Positions 51,391 to 61,395 of a stretch of 64,000 nt of DNA are shown piece after piece. The stretch spans positions 5,295,477-5,359,476 of the forward strand of contig LR990730.1 in the NCBI GenBank assembly GCA_905142475.1. Reading direction: 5' to 3'. The position numbers and the translations under genes are program-made. Each line of letters opens with the position of its first letter. Positions within the stretch are counted from its first letter, which is position 1. The DNA is from Xanthomonas hydrangeae. GTDB lineage: Bacteria; Pseudomonadota; Gammaproteobacteria; Xanthomonadales; Xanthomonadaceae. The notes under the pieces were generated by a model. The model saw only the letters and a program-made list of their open reading frames with translations. It ran no database searches and was not told the DNA's origin.

Positions 51391-52491
51391 TTAACGCATT
51401 GCACGCGCGTGCAACGCACGCCGCGCCAGGCCCGGGTCGTCGGCGAAGAAGGCATCGATGCCGGCGTCCAGATAGGTCTTGAGTTCGGCCAGTGCCCCGG
51501 CGTCGTTACGCTCGGTCACCGCGCCGCTGCTGCGGTTTTCGGCAGCCAAGAAGTAGTTCTCCGGGCGGAACGTATACGGCTGCACCTGCAATCCGGCCGC
51601 ATGCGCGTCGCGCACCAGGCTGGTTGGCGTGCCCAGCCGTTGCTGCGCATCCAACGGAATGATGCTGCGGATATCCGGGCCGATCGCATCGGCATAGCTG
51701 GCGATCTGCTTCAGCCCTTCGGGCGTGATCATCTGCGCGTAGGTGCGCGGCGCGTTGCCCACACCGGCATCGGGCAGCGCCATCTGCGCGCCACCCAGCA
51801 ACTGCAGCAGGCGAATGTTGCTGGTGCGCCCGATCTTGCCGCGCAGGCCACGCAGGTTGCCGGTCTCGAACGACTGGATCACCACCGGCGCGGTCTGCGT
51901 GTAGGCATGCGCACGCAAGCTCGCCAGCACCTTGTCTTCCATCGGCAACTTCAGCGCACTGAAATAGCTCGGGTGCTTGATCTCCGGAATCAGCCCGATC
52001 GTGCGCCCGGTCGCTGCCGATTCCGCTGCGACAAAATCGATGATCTCGTCGAAGGTCACGATCTGAAACTGCCCATCCCAACGCGTGCCACGCAATTGCG
52101 GCAGACGCTCGCGCGCGCGCAGCGTCTTCAATTCGGCAAGACTGAAGTCTTCGGTGAACCAGCCTTCCATCGGCTGGCCATCGATGGTCTTGCGGGTCTT
52201 GCGCGCGGCGAACTCAGGGTGGCTGGCCACATCGGTGGTGCCGCCGATCTCGTTCTCATGGCGTGCCACCAGCACGCCATCCTTGGTCGACACCAGATCC
52301 GGCTCGACGAAATCGGCGCCATCCACAATGGCCTTGGCGTAGGAGGCCAACGTGTGTTCCGGGCGCAACGCGCTGGCACCGCGGTGCGCAAAGATCTGCA
52401 CCGTTTTCGCCAACGGCGCTTCTGCCACTGCGGGGCCGCTCATGCCGACCATCATCGCTCCCAACACTAGAACACGGTGGAACTGCATCAT
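51391..52491 (-). CDS. Glycerophosphodiester phosphodiesterase, periplasmic GlpQ type
   Basis: This 366-residue exported enzyme (signal peptide MMQFHRVLVLGAMMVGMSGPAVA) hydrolyses glycerophosphodiesters to glycerol-3-phosphate and an alcohol. Active-site motifs are FAHRGASALRPEHT, VEPDLVSTKDGVLVARHENEI and LIPEIKHP. Two ATGs in tandem at 52491 and 52488 are possible starts, with GGAG upstream. It is 250 bp after the TonB receptor stop on the same strand and close to an acid phosphatase, so it probably serves phosphorus acquisition. Confidence 0.93.
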   Translation of the reverse strand: MMQFHRVLVLGAMMVGMSGPAVAEAPLAKTVQIFAHRGASALRPEHTLASYAKAIVDGADFVEPDLVSTKDGVLVARHENEIGGTTDVASHPEFAARKTRKTIDGQPMEGWFTEDFSLAELKTLRARERLPQLRGTRWDGQFQIVTFDEIIDFVAAESAATGRTIGLIPEIKHPSYFSALKLPMEDKVLASLRAHAYTQTAPVVIQSFETGNLRGLRGKIGRTSNIRLLQLLGGAQMALPDAGVGNAPRTYAQMITPEGLKQIASYADAIGPDIRSIIPLDAQQRLGTPTSLVRDAHAAGLQVQPYTFRPENYFLAAENRSSGAVTERNDAGALAELKTYLDAGIDAFFADDPGLARRALHARAMR

Positions 52492-52569
52492 GCATTTCTC
52501 CAACGAAAAAGCAGCCATCAAAACCAAGGCATGATCGCCAGGCGAACGCGGCCGATTGGCGGTGCGGCA

Positions 52570-52653
52570 TGTACGACACATACACCCCGCTTTCTCCGCA
52601 TCGTCTGCATCCGCCTGACAACCACGCGCTACGTCTTGTCAGCCACTCTAAAA
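52570..52653 (+). repeat. 84-bp dispersed repeat, copy 2
   Basis: This matches the element at 47650-47733 (opposite orientation) over its whole 84 bp without gaps. It lies between the GDPD and TonB receptor genes, followed by a GATTCCCC-type microrepeat (about 52705-52735) just before the receptor stop. Confidence 0.75.
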
Positions 52654-52742
52654 CTAACAGCGTCCATCAGCATCGGAAAATCCGTAAGCAGCAGCAAGAC
52701 CCGCCGTTACGAATCCCCAATCCCGATTCCCCAATCCCTGAC

Positions 52743-55043
52743 TCAGAACTTCGCATCCAGCGTCAAGAACACCTGCCGCGGCGCACTGGCATGGAACGCC
52801 AGTTGACGCCCATTCGGATCGCTGTTGGCGAACGCGGTGAGGTTGGAGGCGTAACGCTTGTCGGTGAGGTTGGTGACGTTGAGCGAGAGCTTGAGCCCCT
52901 GCAGCACCCCGGCCTGGCCGAAGTCGTACCCGGCGCCCGCATCGAACGAGGTGTAACCGCCAAAACCCTGATCGTTGGTGTAGGTGTAGTAGCGCTGCCC
53001 GGTGTACTTGCCGCGCAGATTGACGTTCCAGTTGGCGTAGTTGAAGGCGATTTCGCTGGCGAACATGCGCTTGGGCGTATCCACCGTGGTCTTGCCGGCA
53101 GTGGCGATGGTCACACCGTTCTGCACGTAATTGTCGTCGTAGGTCGAACGGTTGATCGAGGCCGAGTTGTACCACTGCAGGTAGCTGGTCGGCTTCCAGA
53201 TCACGGTCAGTTCGCCGCCGCGGCTGCTCACCGAACCCACGTTGAAGAAGCGCGTGGTGCAGGCCGGCGTGGTGCCCTGCTGGATGCTGGCGCAGGGATT
53301 GAGCGAGAGCAGACGGTTGTCGAAGGTGACGTCGTAACCGACCAGCGAGGCTTCGAAGTGATCGCGCACGAAGCGATAACCGGCTTCCATGGTGCGCGAC
53401 TTTTCCGGCTCCAGCGCACCAACGCTGGCATCGAACGAGGCCTGGGTCACCAGCAACGGACCGCCGGCGCCGCCGCCCTGGAACGCGGCGATGTTTTCCG
53501 CATACGAGGCGAACACTTCCTGCCCTTCGGCCAGGCGATAACCCAGACCGATCTGCGGCAGTACCGACTCGCTGGCCTTGATCGAGCCGGTCGCCACAGG
53601 CGCTTCCACCGCCACGCCCGGCGTCTCGCGCGCGGTCATTTCGGTACTCGGGCTCTTGATGCCCAGATCCACGCTCAGGCGCTCATCGAAGAACTTGAAA
53701 TTGCCCTGCACGTAGAACTGCCGGGTGGTGATGACGTAGTTCTGCGAGAACAACCGGCGGTCCGGATCCTGCAGGAACTTGTCGTCGCTGACCGGGCCAT
53801 CGATCCAGTAGAAATTGCGCTCCACATCGTGGTGGTTGCGCTCGTACCACAGCCCGGCTTCGAGGTGATGCGGGCCCAGGTTCCAGCCGAGCGAGGCGAT
53901 GCCGCCGGTGCGGTTGATCCAGTAATTGGTGCTGCGGATGGAGATCGGCAATGCCTGCGGCGTGCCTGGATTGGACGCCTGGCCCGGCGACCACCAGTGG
54001 CCCTGACCCTTGTTTTCGTGGTGATAGACCTGGGCGTGCAGGCTGATCGCATCGTTGGGCTGGAAGTCGCCGGCCACGTAGAACAGATCGTCGTCGCGCA
54101 ATGCGCGGCTCTGGTAATAGGCATCGTCGACGTTGTCCACGCCGCCACTGAAACCACAGCGTGCCGCATTCCGCGTGGCCGGTGCGCAATACGCTGCGGC
54201 CAGCGCACGGTTCCAGTCCGGTGCGTACAGATTCCAGTCCCAACCCAGGCCACGCGCCATGCCGCTCTTGGACAGATACGAATAATCCGCCTGCGAGGTG
54301 CGCGAGGTATCGGCGAACGCGGTCAACTTGCCGCCGTCGAACTGGTACACACCCTTGGCATTGAACTGCCGCGTAGTGGTCGGCGAGTCCGGACGCGCCC
54401 ACATGTCGGCTTCGGCGTTGATGCCCGACACATATGCCGAAAAGCCGTTGTAGTCGCCGGTATCCACGCGCAGGAAGGTACGGCGGTTGGCATCGGACCC
54501 CACCGTCTGCGACACCTGCCCGCCGAACACGCTGGACGGATCGGCCGAGTAGTACTGGATGGTGCCGCCGAGGTTGCTGGTGGAGGCGGTACCCAGCGCA
54601 CCGATGCCCGAGGCCAGCTCCACGCCGCCGAAGTTCTCGGCGATCAGCGCGCGGCTGATATTGAGGCCGTTGTAGTTGCCGTAGGCGTTGTCGCCCAGCG
54701 GCAGGCCGTCAAGCGTATAGCCCAGGCGCGTGCCGTTGAAGCCGCGCAGGCTGATCGTCTGCGACTCTTCGTTGGCACCGAAGGCATCGTTGGATTGCAC
54801 GTTGACGCCCGGCATGCGGTTGAGCAGCTTCTGGATGCTGGTGCCGGGCGGCAACACCGGAATGTCCTGCTGGGTGATGCGCTGCACCTGACGCGTTTCG
54901 CCCTGGCCGATCACCGAGACCGCATCGAGCTGCTGCACGGTCGTGCCGGTGTCGGCAGTCACCTCGGGATCGGCGGCGTGGGCGGCCGGCGACAGCACGA
55001 GCGCGGTAAGAACGGCGGCACTTAACAGATGGGTCTTGGGCAT
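52743..55043 (-). CDS. TonB-dependent receptor, possibly phosphate-linked
   Basis: This 766-residue outer-membrane receptor has a signal peptide (MPKTHLLSAAVLTALVLSPAAHA). A plug (QLDAVSVIGQGETRQVQRITQQDIPVLPPGTSIQKLLNRMPGVNVQ, SLRGFNGTRLGYTLDGLPLGD) is followed by a barrel ending RQVFLTLDAKF. It lies between a GDPD gene and a divergent acid phosphatase, with a predicted Pho box in its promoter region, so it is likely a phosphate-starvation receptor for an organophosphate. That is inference from context. The barrel sequence does not reveal the ligand. Confidence 0.92.
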   Translation of the reverse strand: MPKTHLLSAAVLTALVLSPAAHAADPEVTADTGTTVQQLDAVSVIGQGETRQVQRITQQDIPVLPPGTSIQKLLNRMPGVNVQSNDAFGANEESQTISLRGFNGTRLGYTLDGLPLGDNAYGNYNGLNISRALIAENFGGVELASGIGALGTASTSNLGGTIQYYSADPSSVFGGQVSQTVGSDANRRTFLRVDTGDYNGFSAYVSGINAEADMWARPDSPTTTRQFNAKGVYQFDGGKLTAFADTSRTSQADYSYLSKSGMARGLGWDWNLYAPDWNRALAAAYCAPATRNAARCGFSGGVDNVDDAYYQSRALRDDDLFYVAGDFQPNDAISLHAQVYHHENKGQGHWWSPGQASNPGTPQALPISIRSTNYWINRTGGIASLGWNLGPHHLEAGLWYERNHHDVERNFYWIDGPVSDDKFLQDPDRRLFSQNYVITTRQFYVQGNFKFFDERLSVDLGIKSPSTEMTARETPGVAVEAPVATGSIKASESVLPQIGLGYRLAEGQEVFASYAENIAAFQGGGAGGPLLVTQASFDASVGALEPEKSRTMEAGYRFVRDHFEASLVGYDVTFDNRLLSLNPCASIQQGTTPACTTRFFNVGSVSSRGGELTVIWKPTSYLQWYNSASINRSTYDDNYVQNGVTIATAGKTTVDTPKRMFASEIAFNYANWNVNLRGKYTGQRYYTYTNDQGFGGYTSFDAGAGYDFGQAGVLQGLKLSLNVTNLTDKRYASNLTAFANSDPNGRQLAFHASAPRQVFLTLDAKF

Positions 55044-55115
55044 GAGCGGCAGGGGGACGAGTCAAAAGATGACGGCAAGCGTGCGACAGCTGTCTTGCGT
55101 CGATGCGACCGGGAC

Positions 55116-55133
55116 ATGACAGTGCTGCGACAG
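55116..55133 (-). promoter_or_regulatory. Predicted Pho box (PhoB site)
   Basis: On the minus strand the sequence CTGTCGCAGCACTGTCAT has two CTGTC repeats spaced exactly 11 bp, the PhoB half-site pattern, with the second half a full CTGTCAT. It sits about 75 bp upstream of the TonB receptor start, in the 193-bp divergent region shared with the acid phosphatase gene. Confidence 0.6.
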
Positions 55134-55236
55134 CAGCTGCGCATTCCGCGCCGCAGCTGCGTTGCGCTGGCACGCACGTGTCATCTGCGCGTCGTAATCT
55201 GCGAGCTCTTCCATGCGCGTTGTTGAGGGTTGGTCC

Positions 55237-56094
55237 ATGTCGCATCGCAGTGCTCGCTCTTATCCTCGGACGCTGACCGGCATCGCCATCGCCGCGCTGG
55301 TCGTCGGCAGCGGCATGCTGAGCGCGCGGGAAAAACCAGCATCGACAGGCTGGGTGATCGCCACCGATGCGCGCGGATATCTCGAAAAAGAACAGTTGCC
55401 CGACAGCCTGCGCCTGGTGCCGCCACCGCCGCAGGACGGCAGCGCCGCGCTGGCCAACGACGAAGCCATCGCCAAGGCCATGCTCGCGTTGCGCGGCACA
55501 CCGCGTTGGAACCTGGCCACCCAGGACGCCGCACTGACTTTCCCCGCTGCCGCCAGTCACTTCAGCTGCGCGCTTGGCGTCCAGATCGATCAGACCCACA
55601 CCCCGCATCTGCTGCGCCTGCTCGAACGCAGCATTCGCGACGCCAGCAGCAGCACCAGCGCGGCCAAGGCACGCTACCAACGCCCGCGCCCGTTCATGCG
55701 CAACGACCAACCGATGTGCACCCCCGCCGACGACGCGGCGCTGCGCAAGAACGGCTCCTACCCCTCCGGCCACACCGCCATCGGCTGGAGCTGGGGCCTG
55801 ATCCTGGCCGAACTGGCCCCCGCACAACTCGACGCCCTGCTCGCCCGAGGCCGCGCCTTCGGCGACAGCCGCCTGGTCTGCAACGTGCATTGGCAAAGCG
55901 ATGTCCTGCAGGGCCGCATCATGGGCGCCGCCACTGTCGCCGCATTGCACGACAATTCCGAGTTCCAGAAAGACCTGGCTGGCGCACGCCGCGACATCGC
56001 GCAGGCGCGTGCGAAGCAATCAGCGACGCACACACCGCAAGCGTGCGATGCCGAAAACGCGGCACTGCAGACGGTGTTGCCGGGTGTGATGTAA
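55237..56094 (+). CDS. PAP2-superfamily class A acid phosphatase, exported
   Basis: This 285-residue periplasmic phosphatase of the PhoN/class A type has an N-terminal signal segment (TLTGIAIAALVVGSGMLSA) and all three PAP2 motifs: KARYQRPRPF (K-x6-R-P), GSYPSGHTAIGW and SRLVCNVHWQSDVLQG (S-R-x5-H-x3-D). Two Cys pairs may form disulphides. ATG 55237 follows GAGGG with seven bases between. A start at 55213 is less suitable. It is divergent from the Pho-box receptor gene, consistent with release of phosphate from organophosphates. Confidence 0.92.
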   Translation: MSHRSARSYPRTLTGIAIAALVVGSGMLSAREKPASTGWVIATDARGYLEKEQLPDSLRLVPPPPQDGSAALANDEAIAKAMLALRGTPRWNLATQDAALTFPAAASHFSCALGVQIDQTHTPHLLRLLERSIRDASSSTSAAKARYQRPRPFMRNDQPMCTPADDAALRKNGSYPSGHTAIGWSWGLILAELAPAQLDALLARGRAFGDSRLVCNVHWQSDVLQGRIMGAATVAALHDNSEFQKDLAGARRDIAQARAKQSATHTPQACDAENAALQTVLPGVM

Positions 56095-56734
56095 GCGATA
56101 CGACAGGATCGGATCACTGCAACCTGCTCCAGACAACGCGGCCACTGCGCGTTGGACCATGCATCCAACGTCTGTTGAATACGCGGTATTGGACCTCGAC
56201 TGATCCCGGCCTCGGCATCACTCCACTGGACACTGGCCGGCCACAGACGCATTGAGTAGATCGACTACGTTGATCGAGACCGCCTGGCCTCGATCACTCT
56301 GCGCACGTGCGCGTCCGGCGCCAGCCCCTCCCGCATGTTCTGCGTGATCAATGCGAGCCGACGCTCACCAACCCGGCCGACCGGCCTGGCACTTGCCCAT
56401 TCACGGCAATAGACATCTCGCTGTCCGTCCCCACCGCGATGACATGTCGCAGCGGCGCTTCGCTCGGTCGGGCAGCGTGCTCACTGTCGGCGAAGGCGCC
56501 AGATGCGTACTGGTCGCCTGGACAAAGACGTGGGACGACGACACCAGCCGCGTTGGACCAGAGGGGGACAGGCGCTCACTACATGAATTCGACTAGCAAT
56601 TCCTGGCCCGGAAGCCCTGTTTCATTAAAAAGTTCCCGGAAGATGACATCCCCGTAAATCTTGGGTTAATCTTCAGGGAGCCTTCAGGAAAGTGACGAGC
56701 TCGGTTGGTCAGGTTTTCTCGAAGCGCCTTCCCC
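56095..56734. other. Long intergenic region, no supported gene
   Basis: About 640 bp lie between the acid phosphatase and the leader of the Oar-like receptor. A short open frame at 56307-56657 has no ribosome site or family resemblance. No insertion-sequence ends or tRNA were seen. The receptor promoter presumably lies within about 56640-56730, where AT content rises. Confidence 0.55.
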
Positions 56735-56762
56735 CTCAATTGCCACAGGCAGTTGAGTTTTT
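56735..56762 (+). terminator. Terminator-like hairpin in the leader of the Oar-like receptor
   Basis: The arms CTCAATTGCC and GGCAGTTGAG (one wobble pair) close a 3-nt loop and are followed by TTTTT. It ends 45 bp before the receptor start codon. It may be an attenuator, or it may end an upstream transcript. Confidence 0.6.
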
Positions 56763-56807
56763 ACGTCTAGCAGTCGTTGTGACGGTACTTCATCAGGAGA
56801 GAGAGGA

Positions 56808-59800
56808 ATGACACGTCCAGGGGTTCGTAGTGCGTTGTCGAAGAACATCACACGCAGTGCCTTGAGCATTGCGCTGAGCATGTGTGTTGCCGGCGGTGTA
56901 CAGGCCCAAAGCGCGGTCGGCTCCATTTTCGGTACCGGGCAGCCAGGCAGCACCATCGCCATTCAAAGCCCGCAGACGGGCGTGAGTCGCTCGGCCACCG
57001 CTGCCGCCGATGGCAGATTCACTTTCAGCCAGCTACCGCCGGGCAGATACGTGATCACAGCGGATGGGGTCACTCGCGAGGTCGAGGTCAAGGTCGGCAG
57101 CGGCTCGCAGGTACTGCTCGAGAAGCAGACCACCGAGTTGGACAGGATCAATGTGGTGGGCACGCGCGCGCTCAATCCCATCGACGTGTCCTCGGTGGAA
57201 TCCACAACAGTATTCACGGCCGAGCAGATGATCTCGCTGCCTGTGGCCAGCGACGTTTCCTCGGTCGCCTTGTTGGCCCCTGGCGCGACCAGAGGCGATA
57301 GCGGCCTGGGCGATAATGGGCTCGGTAACGGCAATCTAGCGTCGTTCGGCGGGTCGTCGGTGGCCGAGAACGGCTACTACATCAACGGCTTTGACGTCAC
57401 CAACATGCGCACGTTCCTGTCGTTCGCCAATGTGCCGTTCCAGGGGATCGCGCAGCTGCAGGTCAAGACCGGTGGCTATGGTGCCGAGTACGGGCGTTCG
57501 CTGGGCGGCATTGTGAGCATCGTGACCAAGTCCGGCTCCAACGACTGGCACTACGGCAGCAGCGTCGAATGGGCACCGGACTGGGGTGCGGCAAAGGGCA
57601 AAAACGTGCGCGAGCGCGATCCCGACGCTGCAGATCCGCTTTACCAGTACCGCAGTGACAACCAGTTCGACAGCACCATCTATTCGGCCTACGCCAGTGG
57701 CCCGATCGTCAAAGACCGACTGTTCTTCTTCGCCATGGTAGAAGGGCGGAACGAAACAGTTGATATTTTCAGGTCGGTCAACAGCGAACGACGTCGCGAC
57801 ACCACACCGCAAGGCCTGGTCAAGCTTGACTGGTACATCAACGACAGCAACCTGGTGGAATTCACCGGCATCTACAACCAGGCCAAGACCAAGTACAGCA
57901 CCTACGAATACAACCTCGATGCCAACGGCGAAAACCGTTACAACGTGGGCCGGCATGAGGCTCCGATCGAACAGTACGAGATGGAAAACGGCGGCAAGGT
58001 CGGCATCCTCAAATACACCGGCTATTTCACTGACAACTTCACCTTGTCGGCGCAATACGGCTATTTGAGTAACCTGATCGACTCGCGCCTGCCCGCCAAC
58101 CCTGCGGGCGGCGAGTGCCCATGGGCATACAGCTTCGGGTTGACCACCAGTACAGTAGATCGGTACATCGGCTGCAACCCGGGAACCATTTCGACCATCG
58201 CCGATTTGAATGCCGAGCCGGACGAAGACATCCGTAAGGCATTCCGTGTCGACGGTGAATGGGTGTTGGGCGACCATCGGCTGCGCTTCGGTGTCGACCA
58301 GGAAAACTACGAGTCCAGCCATCGCGGTCAGACCTACGCCGGCGGAATCAACTGGGCGTATTACTTAGTCCCAGGCAACGCGGTAGCCACTGGCGCATTT
58401 TCAGGGCAGCCAGGTCGTACGGTGAACGGACAATTGGTTCCGCGTGGCGCGCTTTACGCACGTTCGCGCGTTTATCAGACCAGCAGTTCCAGCTACGAAA
58501 ACACCAACAGTGCCTTTTATCTTGAAGACAATTGGCAAGTGACGGAAAATTTCCTCGCGGTGCTCGGTCTGCGCGGCGAGAAGTTCGAAAACAAGAATGG
58601 CGATGGTATTGCCTGGGTAGAGTCAGATTACAAACTCGCACCGCGGCTCGGTTTCTCATGGGATGTACTCGGCGACGCCAGCTTGAAGCTGTTCGGTACC
58701 GCCGGTCGTTACTACATCCCGGTCGCCACAAATTCCAGTATCCGTGCAACGGGCGCAGAGTCGACTGTGTCCAGTTGGTACTTCGTCAATGGATGGAGTG
58801 AAGCAGACGGCAGGCCAGTCGGCCAGGGTGCGCAGATCGGCGTCACTCAGACCAACGGTTCACTTGTCGCACCTAATCCGGCGTCTGTTGCGTCCACCAC
58901 TCTCTCGCCCATGTATCACGACGAGGTGATTCTCGGCGGACAGTTGCAGTTGACCGACAACTGGATGGCGGGCGTACGCATGATCCGCCGCGAAGTGAAG
59001 TCGGGCATGGACGATACCTGCACGACCAATCCGTGGATCGATTGGGCTGCAGACAACGGTTTTACCGATTTCGATCCGAGTTCGGTCCCGAGCTGCTACT
59101 TGGTGAATCCGGGTAGCGACGTCACCATCAATGTCGACTTGAATGGCGATGGTGAAGTGGAACTGGCAACCCTTCCAGCCTCGTATCTCGGTTTACCTGA
59201 GTACCGGCGTCTACACACCGCACTGGAGTTCTTCTGGGAGCGCACCGGTGAGAAATTCAACTTCCAGGGCTCTTACACGTTCGCCAGAACGCGGGGCAAT
59301 GTGGAGGGCTACGTCAATTCCACGTTGGAACAGGAAGATCCGGGCTTGACGCAAGACTTCGACCACCGCCTGTTCAGCGATGGCACCTACGGTCCAACAC
59401 CGAACGATCGCCAACACACGCTCAAGCTATTCGGTGCTTATGCGATCACCCCGGAATGGCAGCTTGGCGGCAATCTGATTCTGCAGTCTGGTCGTCCGAT
59501 CAATTGCCAGGGCTATATCCCGCTGGACGATATCCCGCAGCCCGACCAGGGGTCGCTGACTAACTACAGCGGTTCAAGCTTCTACTGCTTGAATGCACAA
59601 GGCACACGCGTGCTGCGTCAGCGTGGTGATGAAGGGCGTACGCCGTGGACCTGGACCTTCGATCTGGCTGCGGCCTACATCCCCAACTGGGCCGATAACA
59701 AACTGCGCTTCAAGCTCGATGTCTTCAACCTGTTCAACAACGATCGAGTCACCTAGTACAACGAGTTCAGCGAGGCCTCGCGCGACGTGATCAGCCCCAA

Positions 59801-59867
59801 CTATTTGAATGATCAGAATTATCAAACGCCTCGTTCATTCCGCCTGACCGCTCGCTACGACTTCTAA
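56808..59867 (+). pseudogene. Oar-like TonB-dependent receptor interrupted by an amber codon
   Basis: The frame starts at ATG 56808 after GGAGAGAGAGG, with a signal peptide (ALSIALSMCVAGGVQAQ), a carboxypeptidase-regulatory-like domain (about residues 35-110), a plug and a large barrel, as in Oar-type receptors. A TAG at 59754-59756 ends translation after 982 codons. The same frame continues for 36 further codons, YNEFSEASRDV to RSFRLTARYDF, then TAA at 59865-59867. RYDF is the expected aromatic C-terminus recognised for outer-membrane assembly, so the truncated product would lack its last strand. Without suppression it is probably non-functional. A one-base sequence error is the main alternative. 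Confidence 0.85.
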
Positions 59868-59888
59868 GTCGCGGTTCCAGCGTTTACA

Positions 59889-59922
59889 AAAAAAATCCGG
59901 CCTCGCATGGGGCCGGATTTTT
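59889..59922. terminator. Bidirectional terminator between the receptor and mnmE
   Basis: The stem ATCCGGCC / GGCCGGAT (59895-59902 and 59911-59918) is flanked by an A-run and a T-run, so it can end transcription from both convergent genes. Confidence 0.92.
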
Positions 59923-59970
59923 GGGGCTGGGCAACTATAGATTCGTCCCTGCACGTTACGCAGCGCCGCA

Positions 59971-61311
59971 TCACTTGCCAATGCAAAAACTCGAAAAGAT
60001 CTTGCCCAACAAATCGTCGGCGCTCAGCTTGCCGGTGATCTCGCCGAGTGCTTCGTGCGCCAGACGCAATTCTTCGGCAGCCAGTTCCAGTTGTTCGAAA
60101 CCCAGCTCCAGATCCGCCGCCTCCGCATGCTGTTCGGCACGACGCAGTGCGTCGACATGCCGCGTGCGTGCGGAGAATTCGCCTTCCACGCTTTCCATTC
60201 CATCGCCCAGCGCGAGTTCGCGCAGACGCATGTGCAACTGCTCGAGCCCCAGCCCGGTCACTGCCGAGACCGCGACCGCGTCGCGATCCAGGTGTGCAGG
60301 CTCGGCCAGCAGATCGCATTTGTTGTGGATCCACAGCTGCCGCGGTACCGCGTCGATGGCGTCGCCTATCGCAGCGCGTTCGGCTTGCGGGTCGCGTGCA
60401 TCCAGTACCACCAACGCCAGGTCGGCGCGCTGCAGTTCCGCACGTGCCCGGCGCATGCCTTCGCGTTCGATCGCATCGCCACCTTCGCGCAGGCCGGCAG
60501 TGTCGACCAGGGTCAACTCGAAGCCATCGAGCTGGATGCCTTCCTGCAAGGTATCGCGCGTGGTGCCGGCGACATCGGTGACGATGGCGCGCTCGCTACC
60601 GGCCAGTGCATTGAGCAAGGAACTCTTGCCGGCGTTAGGCGGACCGATCAACACCGCATGCAGGCCGTCGCGCAATTTGCGTCCGCGTTCGGCATCGCGC
60701 AGCAGCTGCGCGAGCAAGCTGCGCGCCTGCGTCAGTCCATCGCGCACTTGCGTGCCGCCCAGCGTGTCCAGCGGCTCATCGGCAAAATCGATCGCCGCCT
60801 CCACATGGATGCGCAGCCGCGTGAGGCTGTCGCTGACTGCATCGACGCGGCGCGAGAACACGCCATCCAGCGAGCGCCGCGCGGCACGCGCCGCGCGCAG
60901 ATCGCCGGCCGCGATCAGGTCGGCGATGGCCTCTGCCTGCGCAAGATCGAGTTTGCCATTGAGAAACGCACGCTCGCTGAATTCGCCGGCGCGCGCCTGC
61001 CGCGCGCCCAGTGCGATACAGCGCGCCACCACCTGCCGCAGCAACACCGGGCTGCCATGGCCTTGCAACTCCACCACGTCTTCGCCGGTAAAACTGTGCG
61101 GCGCCGGAAACCACAGCGCAATGCCGTCGTCGATCACCTCGCCCTGTGCGTCGCGAAAGCGTGCGTAGCGCGCGTGCCGTGGCTGCAATGTGGCAATGCC
61201 CAGCGCGGCGGCGATCTGCGCAGCCTGCGGGCCGGACAGCCGCACGATGCCGATGCCTCCGGTTCCGGCAGCACTGGCGATGGCAACAATGGTCGATGGC
61301 GAAGAAGACAT
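59971..61311 (-). CDS. mnmE: tRNA modification GTPase MnmE (TrmE)
   Basis: This 446-residue GTPase works with MnmG to install the carboxymethylaminomethyl group on wobble uridine-34 of certain tRNAs. The N-terminal tetrahydrofolate-binding domain ([42 protein letters not shown]) is followed by a helical domain holding the G domain (P-loop [15 protein letters not shown] near residue 220, [17 protein letters not shown]), and ends with the conserved FCIGK (C-x-G-K). Length is as in E. coli (454). It belongs to the origin-proximal block but is separated from yidC by a terminator. Confidence 0.97.
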   Translation of the reverse strand: MSSSPSTIVAIASAAGTGGIGIVRLSGPQAAQIAAALGIATLQPRHARYARFRDAQGEVIDDGIALWFPAPHSFTGEDVVELQGHGSPVLLRQVVARCIALGARQARAGEFSERAFLNGKLDLAQAEAIADLIAAGDLRAARAARRSLDGVFSRRVDAVSDSLTRLRIHVEAAIDFADEPLDTLGGTQVRDGLTQARSLLAQLLRDAERGRKLRDGLHAVLIGPPNAGKSSLLNALAGSERAIVTDVAGTTRDTLQEGIQLDGFELTLVDTAGLREGGDAIEREGMRRARAELQRADLALVVLDARDPQAERAAIGDAIDAVPRQLWIHNKCDLLAEPAHLDRDAVAVSAVTGLGLEQLHMRLRELALGDGMESVEGEFSARTRHVDALRRAEQHAEAADLELGFEQLELAAEELRLAHEALGEITGKLSADDLLGKIFSSFCIGK

Positions 61312-61361
61312 AGGTTGTTGGTACGGCGTGTGGTCAAAAACGTGGCTTGCAGGCGCGCATG

Positions 61362-61388
61362 CAGAAAGCCCGCCTTGCGGCGGGCCTT
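61362..61388 (-). terminator. Intrinsic terminator after yidC
   Basis: The perfect stem GCCCGCC / GGCGGGC with a four-base loop is followed on the minus strand by TTTCT, within 30 bp of the yidC stop. This would separate the rpmH-rnpA-yidC transcript from mnmE. Confidence 0.8.
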
Positions 61389-61395
61389 CTTCATA

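Noticed and set aside
56307..56657. 116-codon frame upstream of the Oar-like receptor
   Set aside because: No ribosome site, no domain, and a composition unlike neighbouring genes.
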